Part shown: in pieces, positions 44,709-54,772 of the stretch
Position numbering within the stretch: the first letter of the stretch is position 1
Layout: every line of letters begins with the position of its first letter
Assembly (NCBI GenBank): GCA_945870425.1
Contig: CAMBSD010000002.1
Coordinates: forward strand, 186,001-250,000
Length of the DNA stretch: 64,000 bases
Source of the DNA: Chitinophaga pinensis
GTDB taxonomy: Bacteria > Bacteroidota > Bacteroidia > UKL13-3
Direction of reading: 5' to 3'
Program-made: the position numbers and the translations under genes
Notes under the pieces: generated by a model
The model's database searches: none
What the model saw: the letters and a program-made list of their open reading frames with translations, nothing else
What the model was told of the DNA's origin: nothing

Positions 44709-44918
44709 AATATCTATAAATCAACAACTAATAACAAAAAAAATCTTACTTTATTAAAGAATTCTAAGTTAATAAACTTTCAATCTTGTTGCGAATATGA
44801 ACAATTTATATCATCTCCGCAAATTTGATTTTCCAAAATAATAAATGTAAACCGCTGTGTAATTAGGATGAGTATATAATAATTTAATTTGAAACTTACA
44901 ACCTAAAACCATATAAAA

Positions 44919-46550
44919 TCAAAGATTTTCTCTCAATATCTTATTAAGCCAATTCAACAAAATAAACATTACAAAAGCAGCAAAACCAAGTAAAACAAAG
45001 TTAACTAGGAAAAAGTTCGCTTTGTTCTCATATCCATCCCACAAGGTTGCCAAAATACCCGAAAGTTTATTCCCTATCGAAGTTGAAAGGAACCAGCCAC
45101 CCATCATCAAGGCTGTTAAGCGTTTAGGACTTAATTTTGAAACTAATGATAATCCCATTGGGCTCAAAAACAATTCGCCAATTGTAACCACCCCATAACA
45201 ACTAATCAGCCATAATGGAGAGGCCTTTTCAGCACCATTATCACAATAATAAACAGCAGCCACCATAACCAATGTGCTTAATGATGAGATGAGTAATCCA
45301 AATGCTATCTTTGTTGCAGTACTTGGCTCAACTTTACGTTTTTTCAATAATGCAAAAAATGAAACAACCACTGGAGTCAGAATAATTACCCATAGTGGAT
45401 TAATGGATTGAAATAATTCGGTATTAAATAAAAATACTTCCGAGCTTTCTGGTGGAACTAATTCAGCTTGCATGTTCCTAAAATATACAGGTCTATCCCA
45501 AACCTTTTTTGCTTTGCCGTTTTCCTTAATTAGTGAAAATTTGTCTGTATATGCCTCGACAGAATCAACACGATATACAAATTTTTCAGCTTGATATAGG
45601 TTTTCTGCAACCGGTTTTATGGCTGATGGTACTTCCCTATCGGTATAATACTGGGCCCAAGTGGTCAGTGCTGTACCATTTTGTTTGAATACAGCCCAAA
45701 ACATTACAGAAACTAACATAATGGCTAATAAGGCCGCCAATGGTTTTTTATCTGAAGCCCCAGCCTTTACATACAATCCAATATAGAAAATAATAATAGG
45801 AATTGTTGCAAAGATAAAAGCATCTGTGCTATCGCTTCCAAAGATGTTTCCGGGGATAGACCAAGCACCAATACCCACTACAATTGCAGGTAAAAATACA
45901 GTGGCAAATATTTTTGATAGAGGCATATCTTCTTTCTGCACTGGCTTTAAAACATCTGCATGTTTATAATGACGAAGGCCAATAAAGTATACGATTAGTC
46001 CAACAAACATTCCAATGCCAGCAGTTGCAAATGCATAGCTCCAACCGTATTTATTGCGCATGAACGCAGCAATGAACGTACAACTTGCAGCACCAATATT
46101 AATGCCTGAATAAAATATGTTATAGCCTGAATCTTTTAAGTTTTTATACCTATCATCGTTATACAAATTACCTAAAAGGGTTGAGATATTTGGTTTGAAA
46201 AATCCGTTACCCAGCACAATAAGAAATAAGGACAAATAAAAATAGGTAGTTCCTGGAATTGCTAATCCCAAATAACCAAAACCCATTAATGCTCCTCCAA
46301 TAAATATTGATTTACTATACCCTAAAATTCTGTCGGCTAATAAACCTCCTAGAAACGGGGTTAAAAATACAAAAGCAATGAAAGTACCATAAATATCAGC
46401 TGCATCTTTTCTATCCATACCTAGTCCTCCTTTTTCAATGGAGGTAGTCAGGTATAGTTGAAAAATACCGATCATAAGATAGTAACCAAATCGTTCCCAC
46501 ATTTCGGTAAAAAATAAGAATGGTAATCCTAAAGGGTGTTTGTTTTTCAT
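44919..46550 (-). CDS. POT/PTR-family proton-dependent oligopeptide transporter 1
   Basis: A 543-residue MFS-type transporter with about 12-14 membrane segments. GLPFLFFTEMWERFGYYLMIG carries the ExxER-type motif of proton-coupled peptide transporters; FKPNISTLLGNLYND is the PTR2 signature. A soluble insert near residues 300-370 (rich in charged residues) is common in Bacteroidota homologues. ATG at 46548-46550 is preferred, since the longer frame would place the upstream terminator hairpin inside the coding region. Confidence 0.92.
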   Translation of the reverse strand: MKNKHPLGLPFLFFTEMWERFGYYLMIGIFQLYLTTSIEKGGLGMDRKDAADIYGTFIAFVFLTPFLGGLLADRILGYSKSIFIGGALMGFGYLGLAIPGTTYFYLSLFLIVLGNGFFKPNISTLLGNLYNDDRYKNLKDSGYNIFYSGINIGAASCTFIAAFMRNKYGWSYAFATAGIGMFVGLIVYFIGLRHYKHADVLKPVQKEDMPLSKIFATVFLPAIVVGIGAWSIPGNIFGSDSTDAFIFATIPIIIFYIGLYVKAGASDKKPLAALLAIMLVSVMFWAVFKQNGTALTTWAQYYTDREVPSAIKPVAENLYQAEKFVYRVDSVEAYTDKFSLIKENGKAKKVWDRPVYFRNMQAELVPPESSEVFLFNTELFQSINPLWVIILTPVVVSFFALLKKRKVEPSTATKIAFGLLISSLSTLVMVAAVYYCDNGAEKASPLWLISCYGVVTIGELFLSPMGLSLVSKLSPKRLTALMMGGWFLSTSIGNKLSGILATLWDGYENKANFFLVNFVLLGFAAFVMFILLNWLNKILRENL

Positions 46551-46575
46551 AAATTTTGTTGGTTGTAAAACCAAA

Positions 46576-46603
46576 AATAAGTCTTGCCGAGACAAGACTT
46601 ATT
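46576..46603 (-). terminator. Hairpin terminator between the two POT genes
   Basis: Perfect 11-base arms AATAAGTCTTG and CAAGACTTATT around CCGAGA. On the minus strand the stem is followed by a T-rich run (TTATTTTTGGTTTT). It lies 25 bases downstream of the stop of the POT gene at 46629. Confidence 0.7.
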
Positions 46604-46628
46604 AATAAATATTTATTAGAAATGGTAT

Positions 46629-48152
46629 TTAAACGCCATGCATCATTTTCTGTAATGTCTTAGTTAATCCAAATAAAATTACTGATGCAATACCAGACAA
46701 TACCACAAAAATCATGAAGAATTCAAACAAACCAGTGATTTCGAAACCCATAAATGATGGATGAGTAGCTAGTGTTGGATCAGGATATAAACCACTTAAA
46801 GTACCTGCAAATTTATTTGCAGCAGCGGTAGATAAGAACCAAACGCCCATTAATAATGAAGCAAACTTAGCAGGAGCCAATTTTACTACCATAGCCAATC
46901 CAATTGGAGAAAGACATAATTCACCAATGGTATGAAGCAAGTACAAACTAAACAGCCACATGATACTCACTTTGATGTTTGGATCTATACCTTTAATACC
47001 AAAAGCAATTACTAAATAACCAATTGATAAAAACATCAAACCAAAAGCTTGTTTTGTTGGTGATGCAGGTTCCATATTTTTATTACCCAAAAAGGTCCAA
47101 AACATAGCAAACAATGGTGCAAGTATTACTATTAATACAGCGTTGATTGATTGAAAGAAACTCGCAGGTACCTCTGTACCTAATATATTTCTATCCGTCT
47201 GCTCCTCTGCAAAGAATGTTAATGAAGCCCCGGCCTGTTCAAATGCTGCCCAAAAAAAGATAACAAAAAATGCCAAGATATAAATTACCCAAATTCTTTG
47301 TTTTTCTATAGGGGTAATTGTTTTATCAGTAATTATAGCAGCTGGACCTATGATAGTAATTGAAAATATAGCAGAACCAATAAGACCCAAATCCATAACA
47401 TTAAAAAATAGAACAAATAATCCAATCGAAGCTCCAGCCCAAATCAACATTTGAGAAATAGGCATTTTTGGCGCTTTCTTTTCATGGCCTTCCACTACCT
47501 TTTTCATAGGAACCATGCCAATACCATGTCCTTCTGGAGTAACAATGTATTTATTTTTAAGCAATTCAAATGAAATCATACTTATAACCATTCCTATACA
47601 CGCAGCTAAAAATCCCCATTTGAAATCAGCGGCATTACCTGTATCTCCAAAACCACCACAAACTAATGGAGCGATGAAGGCACCTAAATTAATACCCATA
47701 TAAAAAATAGTGAAAGCAGAATCAACTCTTTTATCGCCTTCAGGGTATAATTGTCCAACCATTGTAGAAATGTTTGGCTTAAAGAATCCATTACCAAAAA
47801 TCAAAAATCCAAGGCCCAAAAAAAGCATAGGTTGGGCAAAGGCAATATTAGAATAATTAGAAGCTGAGATAAACATACACAATTGGCCTAGTGCCATTAA
47901 TATTCCACCAAACAATATTGATTTCCTATTACCCCAGTATCTGTCAGCTACATAGCCTCCAACAAGAGGTGTCAGATAAACTAAACCAGTATAACTACCA
48001 TATACCTCAGAGGTAAATGCTTTGTCAAAAAGTAAAGCCTTTACCATATACAAAGTGAAAATAGCGCGCATGCCATAGTAGCTGAAACGTTCCCACATTT
48101 CTGTAAAAAACAATAGGTATAAACCTTTAGGATGTTTTTGTTGTGTACTCAT
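46629..48152 (-). CDS. POT/PTR-family proton-dependent oligopeptide transporter 2
   Basis: A 507-residue paralogue of the upstream-numbered neighbour: GLYLLFFTEMWERFSYYGMRA, GGYVADRYWGNRKSILFGG, NGFFKPNISTMVGQLYPEGD. About 14 membrane segments, inner membrane, di/tripeptide uptake with protons. It is divergent from the DUF4197 gene across a 96-base region and followed by a hairpin terminator. Confidence 0.93.
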   Translation of the reverse strand: MSTQQKHPKGLYLLFFTEMWERFSYYGMRAIFTLYMVKALLFDKAFTSEVYGSYTGLVYLTPLVGGYVADRYWGNRKSILFGGILMALGQLCMFISASNYSNIAFAQPMLFLGLGFLIFGNGFFKPNISTMVGQLYPEGDKRVDSAFTIFYMGINLGAFIAPLVCGGFGDTGNAADFKWGFLAACIGMVISMISFELLKNKYIVTPEGHGIGMVPMKKVVEGHEKKAPKMPISQMLIWAGASIGLFVLFFNVMDLGLIGSAIFSITIIGPAAIITDKTITPIEKQRIWVIYILAFFVIFFWAAFEQAGASLTFFAEEQTDRNILGTEVPASFFQSINAVLIVILAPLFAMFWTFLGNKNMEPASPTKQAFGLMFLSIGYLVIAFGIKGIDPNIKVSIMWLFSLYLLHTIGELCLSPIGLAMVVKLAPAKFASLLMGVWFLSTAAANKFAGTLSGLYPDPTLATHPSFMGFEITGLFEFFMIFVVLSGIASVILFGLTKTLQKMMHGV

Positions 48153-48248
48153 ATTATCAAGTAAATTTTTGTAATGTTTGATTGCAATATAAAAGTTGAC
48201 TTTACAATTACAAGGTTTTGTAGAAACATTTTATTAAGATTGCCTTAA

Positions 48249-49016
48249 ATGAAGAAATTAATTTTATCAGCCTATATCATTGGAATGTTATCCATACTAA
48301 GTGGATGTGACACTTTACAACAATTATCTAAGCAAAATGGGCTACCCAATTTCCCTTCCATTCCCAATGTGAATATTCCATTGAGCAATGAAGAAGTAAT
48401 AAAAGGCCTTAAAAGTGCTCTTAAAGTTGGTACCGACACCTCCATTTCAATTCTTGGAAGAACAAATGGTTATTTTACCGATGCTCTTATAAGATTGGCT
48501 TTACCACCCGAAGCCCAGCCAATCGTTAATAATATAAGCAAAATTCCTGGCGGTCAAAAATTATTAAATGATGCCATATTAGCTATTAATAGAGCCGCAG
48601 AAGATGCTGCTCCTCAGGCAAAAACTATTTTTGTAAACGCCATTACTGGCATTAGCATTGCGGATGGGTTCAATATTTTGAATGGTGGTAATAACGCTGC
48701 AACCACCTATTTAAAAAACCAAACTTATAACCAACTTACAGATGCTTTTGCCCCTAAAATTAGAACTTCATTAAGCAAACCATTGGTATTTGGTATTTCT
48801 GCAGAGTCGGCTTATAAAACTTTAATAGATGGTTATAATACTGCCTCAATGAATGGGCTATTATTCCAACAAGTAAAGCAAAATTCATTAGCAACCTATA
48901 CCACCCAAAAAGCTTTGGATGGTTTGTTTGTTAAAGTTGCCATTGAAGAGACAAAAATTCGTCAAGATGTTTCTCATAGAATTAATGACATCTTGAAAAG
49001 AGTATTTGGTAAGTAA
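48249..49016 (+). CDS. DUF4197 lipoprotein
   Basis: A 255-residue protein with a lipoprotein signal (MKKLILSAYIIGMLSILSGC, Cys20) and the DUF4197 body: EEVIKGLKSALKVGTDTSI, YFTDALIRLALPPEAQPI and LKNQTYNQLTDAFAPKIR. Function unknown; it is exported and lipid-anchored. It converges on the S9 peptidase gene with only two bases between stops. Confidence 0.9.
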   Translation: MKKLILSAYIIGMLSILSGCDTLQQLSKQNGLPNFPSIPNVNIPLSNEEVIKGLKSALKVGTDTSISILGRTNGYFTDALIRLALPPEAQPIVNNISKIPGGQKLLNDAILAINRAAEDAAPQAKTIFVNAITGISIADGFNILNGGNNAATTYLKNQTYNQLTDAFAPKIRTSLSKPLVFGISAESAYKTLIDGYNTASMNGLLFQQVKQNSLATYTTQKALDGLFVKVAIEETKIRQDVSHRINDILKRVFGK

Positions 49017-49018
49017 CC

Positions 49019-51241
49019 TTAGAGCTTTTCTAATATAAAGCGGGTCATTCTTTCATAAAGGTGCAACCTTGTTTTACTTCCCCCAATGCCATGATTCTTG
49101 TTTGGATAAAACTCCGAATCATATTTCACACCTTTCTTAATCATGGCATCTAACATTTCTACGGTATTTTGAAAATGGACGTTATCATCAGCAGTACCAT
49201 GAATGATTAAATAATTTCCTTTTATTTTCTCAACATGATTAATGGGCGAGTTGCTGTCATAACTTTCACCATTCTCTTGAGGAGTTCGCATATAACGCTC
49301 TGTGTAAATATTATCATAATACCTCCAATTGGTAACTGGCGCTACGGAAATAGCAGACTTAAACACATCTGTTCCTTTGCTTATCGCTAATCCTGCCATG
49401 TATCCACCAAAACTCCATCCCCAAAAACCTATACGACTTGCATCCACATAAGATAATTTGCCTAATTCTTTGGCGACATAAATTTGATCTTCTATTTCAA
49501 ACTTACCCAATTGCTGGTAAGTACATTTCTTAAAATCTTCGCCTTTGAAACCAGTACCTCTTCCATCTACACAAACAACTATGTATCCCTTTTGAGCCAA
49601 CATCTGATACCAAAAATAATTGCTCCCCATCCATCTGTCAACAGCCAATTGATTCCCAGGTCCATTGTATGCATACATTAATAGTGGATACTTTTTATCA
49701 GCACTAAAGTTTGATGGTTTAATTATCCAAGCATTTAATTCCTCATTGTAACTATTTTTAATATCAAAAAATTCTGCATTGCTAATGGTATAGTTTTTCA
49801 ACTTGTCTTTTAATTTGGCATTATCCTCCAAAATCCTAATCTGCTTTCCTTTTGAGTCAAACAAAGCATATGATGTTGGATTGTTTAAAGAAGAACTTAC
49901 ATTTAGGAAGTATGTAAATGCACTATTAAAAATGGCTGTATTCCATCCTTTGTTATTAGTGATTGTTGCTTTATTCTTACCGTTCAATCCAATGCTATAC
50001 ACATATCTTTCATTTGATTTATTCATTGGCTTTTTGCCAATCATGTTCTCTGCGCTGTTGTAATATAAAGTCTTCATTTTTTCATCCACACCATAAAATT
50101 CATCCACATCCCAATTTCCTTTGGTTATTTGTTTAATAAGTTTGCCTGACAAATCATACTGATAAAGATGATTCCAACCATCACGCTCACTGCTAATTAT
50201 AAATGACTTTCCATCTTTCAAAAAATATAAATTATCAGTAATCTCAACATAATATTTATTCTCTTCAGTATATATGACATTTGATTTTCCTGAATTTGCA
50301 TCGGCTATCAATAATTCTAATTTATTCTGTAATCTATTCAAACGTTGAATGCAAAGTTTGTTATTATCTTTTGTCCATTGCATTCTTGGGTAGTATATAT
50401 CTGTCTCTTTTCCTGTTTCCATTTCAGCAATCAGCTCACTTTTGGTATCAAACACATATATATTGATATTGCTATTTGCTTCCCCTGCCTTAGGGTATTT
50501 AAACTTGGTTTGACTTGGATAAAGAGAGCCATACATAGCCATTTCAAACTCTTTTACTTTACTTTCATCAAATCGATAGAATGCAATTTTATCCCCCTTA
50601 GGACTCCAAAAGAAAGCTTTCCAAATAGCAAACTCCTCTTCGTATACCCAATCTGTGCTACCATTGATGATGTTATTCATTTTACCATCTTTAGTAATTT
50701 GCACTTCTTGCATTCTGTTTAAATCATAAAAGAATAAGTTGTTTTCTTTCACATAAGCTATTTTGTTAGCATCAGGTGAAAAAGAAGCATGCATTACTTT
50801 ATCAGATATGGGTTTTGATAATTTCTTTTTGATCAAATCAAAAACATAATAAACCGCTTTATAGCTATGTCTATAGATACTTTCAGCCATAGTTGGTATT
50901 AATATCTTAGTCTCATCTTCACTAAACTCAAAAGATGAAAATTCGATTGCTTTATCAGCTCCATTAAGTTTCAAGTCCTCATGGTTTACTAAAACATCAA
51001 TAGCCTTACCAGTAGCAAATTCATACCTCACGAGATTTTGATTTGAATCTAAATTACAATAGTATCTACCATCATTTAAGCTCGTAAATCCTTGAACCCC
51101 TCTAGCTGCAAAAGTTCCTTTGGTAAAAATATCTTCTAAGCTAATATCTTGTTTTTGAGCTATTAAAAATGAGTTACTCAGGTAAAAAAAAGTAAACAGT
51201 AAAAGGATAATGAGGCGTTTTTTTGTTGTTATCTTGTACAT
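49019..51241 (-). CDS. S9-family (dipeptidyl peptidase IV-type) serine peptidase
   Basis: A 740-residue exported peptidase: signal peptide at residues 1-28, an N-terminal beta-propeller (DPPIV_N; ADNTDWVYEEEF-like GSTDWVYEEEFAIWKAF carries the Glu-Glu pair that binds the substrate amino end), and a C-terminal alpha/beta hydrolase with Ser610 in GWSFGGYMAG, then Asp in HGTADDNVHF and His in NKNHGIGG. It removes X-Pro-type dipeptides in the periplasm. Confidence 0.94.
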   Translation of the reverse strand: MYKITTKKRLIILLLFTFFYLSNSFLIAQKQDISLEDIFTKGTFAARGVQGFTSLNDGRYYCNLDSNQNLVRYEFATGKAIDVLVNHEDLKLNGADKAIEFSSFEFSEDETKILIPTMAESIYRHSYKAVYYVFDLIKKKLSKPISDKVMHASFSPDANKIAYVKENNLFFYDLNRMQEVQITKDGKMNNIINGSTDWVYEEEFAIWKAFFWSPKGDKIAFYRFDESKVKEFEMAMYGSLYPSQTKFKYPKAGEANSNINIYVFDTKSELIAEMETGKETDIYYPRMQWTKDNNKLCIQRLNRLQNKLELLIADANSGKSNVIYTEENKYYVEITDNLYFLKDGKSFIISSERDGWNHLYQYDLSGKLIKQITKGNWDVDEFYGVDEKMKTLYYNSAENMIGKKPMNKSNERYVYSIGLNGKNKATITNNKGWNTAIFNSAFTYFLNVSSSLNNPTSYALFDSKGKQIRILEDNAKLKDKLKNYTISNAEFFDIKNSYNEELNAWIIKPSNFSADKKYPLLMYAYNGPGNQLAVDRWMGSNYFWYQMLAQKGYIVVCVDGRGTGFKGEDFKKCTYQQLGKFEIEDQIYVAKELGKLSYVDASRIGFWGWSFGGYMAGLAISKGTDVFKSAISVAPVTNWRYYDNIYTERYMRTPQENGESYDSNSPINHVEKIKGNYLIIHGTADDNVHFQNTVEMLDAMIKKGVKYDSEFYPNKNHGIGGSKTRLHLYERMTRFILEKL

Positions 51242-51271
51242 AGTGGTTGTGATATTATTTTAAATTCGCAC

Positions 51272-52672
51272 ATGCAATATAATAAAGTATCTGAAACGCA
51301 AATAAAGCAATTCAAAGGCATAGTTGGCGAACCGTTTGTGATTATAGATTCAGAGAGTATGGAGGCATACAGCCATGACTATACGGAAGATTTGAAATTT
51401 TACCCTGAGGTGGTGGTAAAACCCAGAACAGCAGAGGAGGTTTCAGAAATTCTAATTATTTGCAACAATGACAATATTCCTGTTACAGCAAGAGGAGCAG
51501 GAACGGGCTTAAGCGGAGGTGCATTGGCGGTGCATGGAGGTGTCATTTTAGCTATGGAGCGATTCAATCAAATTATTGATATTGATGAGAGAAACTTTCA
51601 AGTAACTGTTGAACCAGGTGTTATCAATGAATCGCTTCAAATGGCAGTAAAAGAAAAAGGTTTGTTTTACCCGCCCGATCCTGCAAGTAAAGGAAGTTGT
51701 TTCTTAGGTGGAAATTTGGCACATAGCAGCGGAGGCCCAAGAGCAGTGAAGTATGGGACTACGCGCGATTATGTATTAAATATTGAAGTGGTACTACCAA
51801 GCGGTGAAATAATTTGGACAGGTGCCAATACCTTAAAATATTCAACAGGATATAACCTAACCCATTTGATGATAGGAAGCGAGGGAACACTTGGCATTAT
51901 TACAAAAATAGTACTCAAGCTTATTCCGATGCCTCAGCAAACCTTGTTAATGCTTGCATCATTTACTTCTCCTGAAAAAGCTTGCGAAGCTGTGAATGCT
52001 ATTTTCAGAGCTGGTTGTAATCCTTCAGCTTGCGAATTTGTAGAACCAGATGGATTTAGATTATCCTCAAAATTGTTGAATATTCAATTTGAAATAAAAG
52101 AGGATATAGAGGCCTATTTATTGATTGAAGTTGATGGGAATGACATGGATATTATGATGAAAGAGTGTGAAGCCATTAGTGAAGTAATATATCATCATGA
52201 TTCTTCAGATGTATTATTTGCCCAGTCATCGGATGAGAAAGAATATTTTTGGAAGCTGAGAAGAAGTATTGGCGAAGCTACAAAACACAATAATACCTAT
52301 AAAGAAGAAGATACGGTTGTGCCAAGAGCAGAACTACCAAAATTATTCAAAGGCGTAAAAGAAATAAGCCAAAGATATGGCTTTAGAAGCATTTGCTATG
52401 GTCATGCTGGAGATGGGAACCTTCATGTAAATATTTTAAAAGATGATTTGAGTGATGATTTTTGGAACAATGAATTGAATGCGGCTATTATAGAAATTTT
52501 CGAGCTATGCAAAACCTTAAAAGGTACCATTAGTGGTGAACATGGTATAGGCTTGGTTCAAAAAAAATACATGAATATTGTAATGCCAGAAATACAATTA
52601 GAATTAATGCGTAGAATAAAATATGCTTTCGATCCAAAGGGTGTTTTAAATCCGGGAAAAATATTCTTATAA
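51272..52672 (+). CDS. FAD-linked oxidase (GlcD/D-lactate dehydrogenase-like)
   Basis: A 466-residue flavoprotein: FAD_binding_4 domain with VTARGAGTGLSGGALAVHGG and DPASKGSCFLGGNLAHSSGG, and a C-terminal FAD-oxidase domain with CYGHAGDGNLHVNIL and GTISGEHGIGLVQKKYM. It oxidises glycolate, D-lactate or a related 2-hydroxy acid to the keto acid. Single-gene unit divergent from the S9 peptidase and followed by a strong hairpin. Confidence 0.92.
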   Translation: MQYNKVSETQIKQFKGIVGEPFVIIDSESMEAYSHDYTEDLKFYPEVVVKPRTAEEVSEILIICNNDNIPVTARGAGTGLSGGALAVHGGVILAMERFNQIIDIDERNFQVTVEPGVINESLQMAVKEKGLFYPPDPASKGSCFLGGNLAHSSGGPRAVKYGTTRDYVLNIEVVLPSGEIIWTGANTLKYSTGYNLTHLMIGSEGTLGIITKIVLKLIPMPQQTLLMLASFTSPEKACEAVNAIFRAGCNPSACEFVEPDGFRLSSKLLNIQFEIKEDIEAYLLIEVDGNDMDIMMKECEAISEVIYHHDSSDVLFAQSSDEKEYFWKLRRSIGEATKHNNTYKEEDTVVPRAELPKLFKGVKEISQRYGFRSICYGHAGDGNLHVNILKDDLSDDFWNNELNAAIIEIFELCKTLKGTISGEHGIGLVQKKYMNIVMPEIQLELMRRIKYAFDPKGVLNPGKIFL

Positions 52673-52684
52673 ATTAGGAATTAC

Positions 52685-52730
52685 ATATAACAAAATAGGC
52701 TGTTCAGATGAACAGCCTATTTTGTTATAT
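52685..52730. terminator. Bidirectional terminator hairpin
   Basis: A perfect 21-base inverted repeat (stem containing AACAAAATAGGCTGTTC) with the 4-base loop AGAT. A-rich and T-rich ends on both sides allow termination for the + gene ending at 52672 and the - gene ending at 52746. Confidence 0.9.
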
Positions 52731-52745
52731 ATTATAAAATTGTAA

Positions 52746-54686
52746 TTACTCAACTATCATTTTGTTGGTTACTTTATATCCTTCAGTTTCTACTGAATAA
52801 ATATAAACACCAGCATTAGCGTTGTTCATATTAACTTCTAAATTATTCAAACCAATTGAATTATTAGTGAAATTTTTGCTGTAAACAACTTGACCAATTA
52901 GGTTAGTAACAGTTACAGTTGCATCACCTGCTTGTTTGAAGTTTACAGGTATTACAGTAGAACCATTTGAAGGATTAGGATAGTTTTGACCTACTTCCAT
53001 TAAATTATTTTTTAATTCTTTAACACCAACAACTTTAGCCATCACATCAGCAACAGGAATGTTTACATAATATACATTAAAATCTCCTGTTTTTCCTGAG
53101 TTATTAGATGCATTGTATACACCATTGATAGCACTTTGTAAGAATGTATAATGTAATGAGCTATTAACTGTGCGAGCTATTGAACCAAAAGCATGTTCTT
53201 CACCAATTCCAATAAAGCTTGAGGCATTGAAAGCAGTATCCAACCAAGTTAAACCATTGTCTTTTGAGTAAGATAAATATATGTTTCTATATTTTCCACC
53301 ATTTCCATCGTCAATAGAAGGATCTTCGTTGATACTTGTAAATAATAGATACATTGTTCCATCAGGTCCAATAGTAGCATTTGGCATAGTGGTGGCACTT
53401 GTATTACCATATCTAATTCTTGTAAAAACACCAGAAGCGAAGTTCAAATTATACTCACCGTTTCCATCAACATCAGGGCTACCTGCCACTGAAGTTATTG
53501 ATGAATCTGGACGACCTTCGTACCAATAATCAATACTGTTTTGACCTAAGAACAATGAGAAATTGCTACTAGTAGTATCATCATACAAAACTAAACCACG
53601 ACCCCAGAAACAATGAGCTTTATTGTTATCATCTAATACCACATTACAAGTACCGTCAGCAGTTAAAGTAGTATCTACTCTCACAGGACTAGGCAATTTC
53701 AAAGCACCAATAGGGAATTGATTGATTACTTTTTTAGTCCAATTGGTCCCGTTATCAGAAGATCTCCATAATGCGATATCATCCGTTAAATCACAAGATA
53801 AAATAGCTACTTCATTTCCTTTTACATCAATACTGTAATTATCGCCACCACCTGATACATATCTAACTGAATCGTAACCAGGAAGCGTTTGATTAACTAT
53901 ATCCCAAGTGTTTGTAGAAACTTTGTATCTAGAGAAAACCATTGGTGCTATAACACCTGCTTTTCTTACTCTTTTCTTTTGTATTCCTGTACTTGATGAA
54001 TCTGTATAACTAGCAAGTACATAAACATAATCACCAGAAACTTTTGTTCTGTTCCATAACACAGAGGGTGTTGTTAAATCCGATTCTGTCAATACTGGGG
54101 TACCTGTCCAAGCAGAACCAGGACCAATACCAGGTTTTCTATTAAACATTAATCCGCCTGCAGCACCCGCATTAGGCGTGCCAGATGCTTTAACTATATG
54201 AGACATAATAATCTCTTCGTTGGTAGTAGGATTGTATGCATAGCAAGGAAATCCAGTACGTTCAGGGTCTATTCTTGTAGAAACTTGAGATAATGGCAAC
54301 CAATTGGTTCCATTAAAATGTTGGTATCCAGCACCACGGGTAATGTAAGATGCATCTGGTCCATCAGAAGCTAATGTCCATATCGCTGAAATTTTACCAT
54401 CAGGAAAAACATGGATTCTATTGTAAATAGAAGCATTGGTTTGTTGATCATTTTGAGTCACACCAATAATCGCAGCCTTAGACATTTTGTTTAGGCTAGT
54501 TTGTTTTGTTTGTCTAGGAATTTCGATCTTCTCAGAAGATGGAACAAATACATCTGAAGCAGTAATTTTCTTTGCAGAAACAGCAGGAAGATTAGCTGCG
54601 GGAAATTTAGATTTTAAAACTTTCGGGGCTTGAGCAAACGATGCAGAGGCTAATGCCATTAAGCCCATAAGGTAGATTTTTCTCAT
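52746..54686 (-). CDS. Secreted protein with T9SS type A sorting domain
   Basis: A 646-residue protein: signal peptide MRKIYLMGLMALASASFA, a central region with sialidase/BNR-like repeats (SSDNGTNWTKK, SYSKDNGLTWLDT) suggesting a beta-propeller, and a C-terminal T9SS type A domain starting at QNYPNPSNGSTVIPV and ending YKVTNKMIVE. It is secreted across the outer membrane by the type IX system. Ligand or enzymatic role unknown. Confidence 0.9.
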   Translation of the reverse strand: MRKIYLMGLMALASASFAQAPKVLKSKFPAANLPAVSAKKITASDVFVPSSEKIEIPRQTKQTSLNKMSKAAIIGVTQNDQQTNASIYNRIHVFPDGKISAIWTLASDGPDASYITRGAGYQHFNGTNWLPLSQVSTRIDPERTGFPCYAYNPTTNEEIIMSHIVKASGTPNAGAAGGLMFNRKPGIGPGSAWTGTPVLTESDLTTPSVLWNRTKVSGDYVYVLASYTDSSSTGIQKKRVRKAGVIAPMVFSRYKVSTNTWDIVNQTLPGYDSVRYVSGGGDNYSIDVKGNEVAILSCDLTDDIALWRSSDNGTNWTKKVINQFPIGALKLPSPVRVDTTLTADGTCNVVLDDNNKAHCFWGRGLVLYDDTTSSNFSLFLGQNSIDYWYEGRPDSSITSVAGSPDVDGNGEYNLNFASGVFTRIRYGNTSATTMPNATIGPDGTMYLLFTSINEDPSIDDGNGGKYRNIYLSYSKDNGLTWLDTAFNASSFIGIGEEHAFGSIARTVNSSLHYTFLQSAINGVYNASNNSGKTGDFNVYYVNIPVADVMAKVVGVKELKNNLMEVGQNYPNPSNGSTVIPVNFKQAGDATVTVTNLIGQVVYSKNFTNNSIGLNNLEVNMNNANAGVYIYSVETEGYKVTNKMIVE

Positions 54687-54728
54687 ATTGTTTTATTTGT
54701 TTTTATTTAAAATTACATGAATGGTTGT

Positions 54729-54736
54729 CAAATTTA
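54729..54736 (-). promoter_or_regulatory. Candidate -7 element of the T9SS-protein gene
   Basis: Minus strand TAAATTTG fits TAnnTTTG and lies about 43 bases before the ATG at 54686. A -33 TTG is not evident, so support is limited. Confidence 0.3.
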
Positions 54737-54772
54737 GAAAAAAGTTTAATAAAAAAAAGTTTTTAGGTTATG

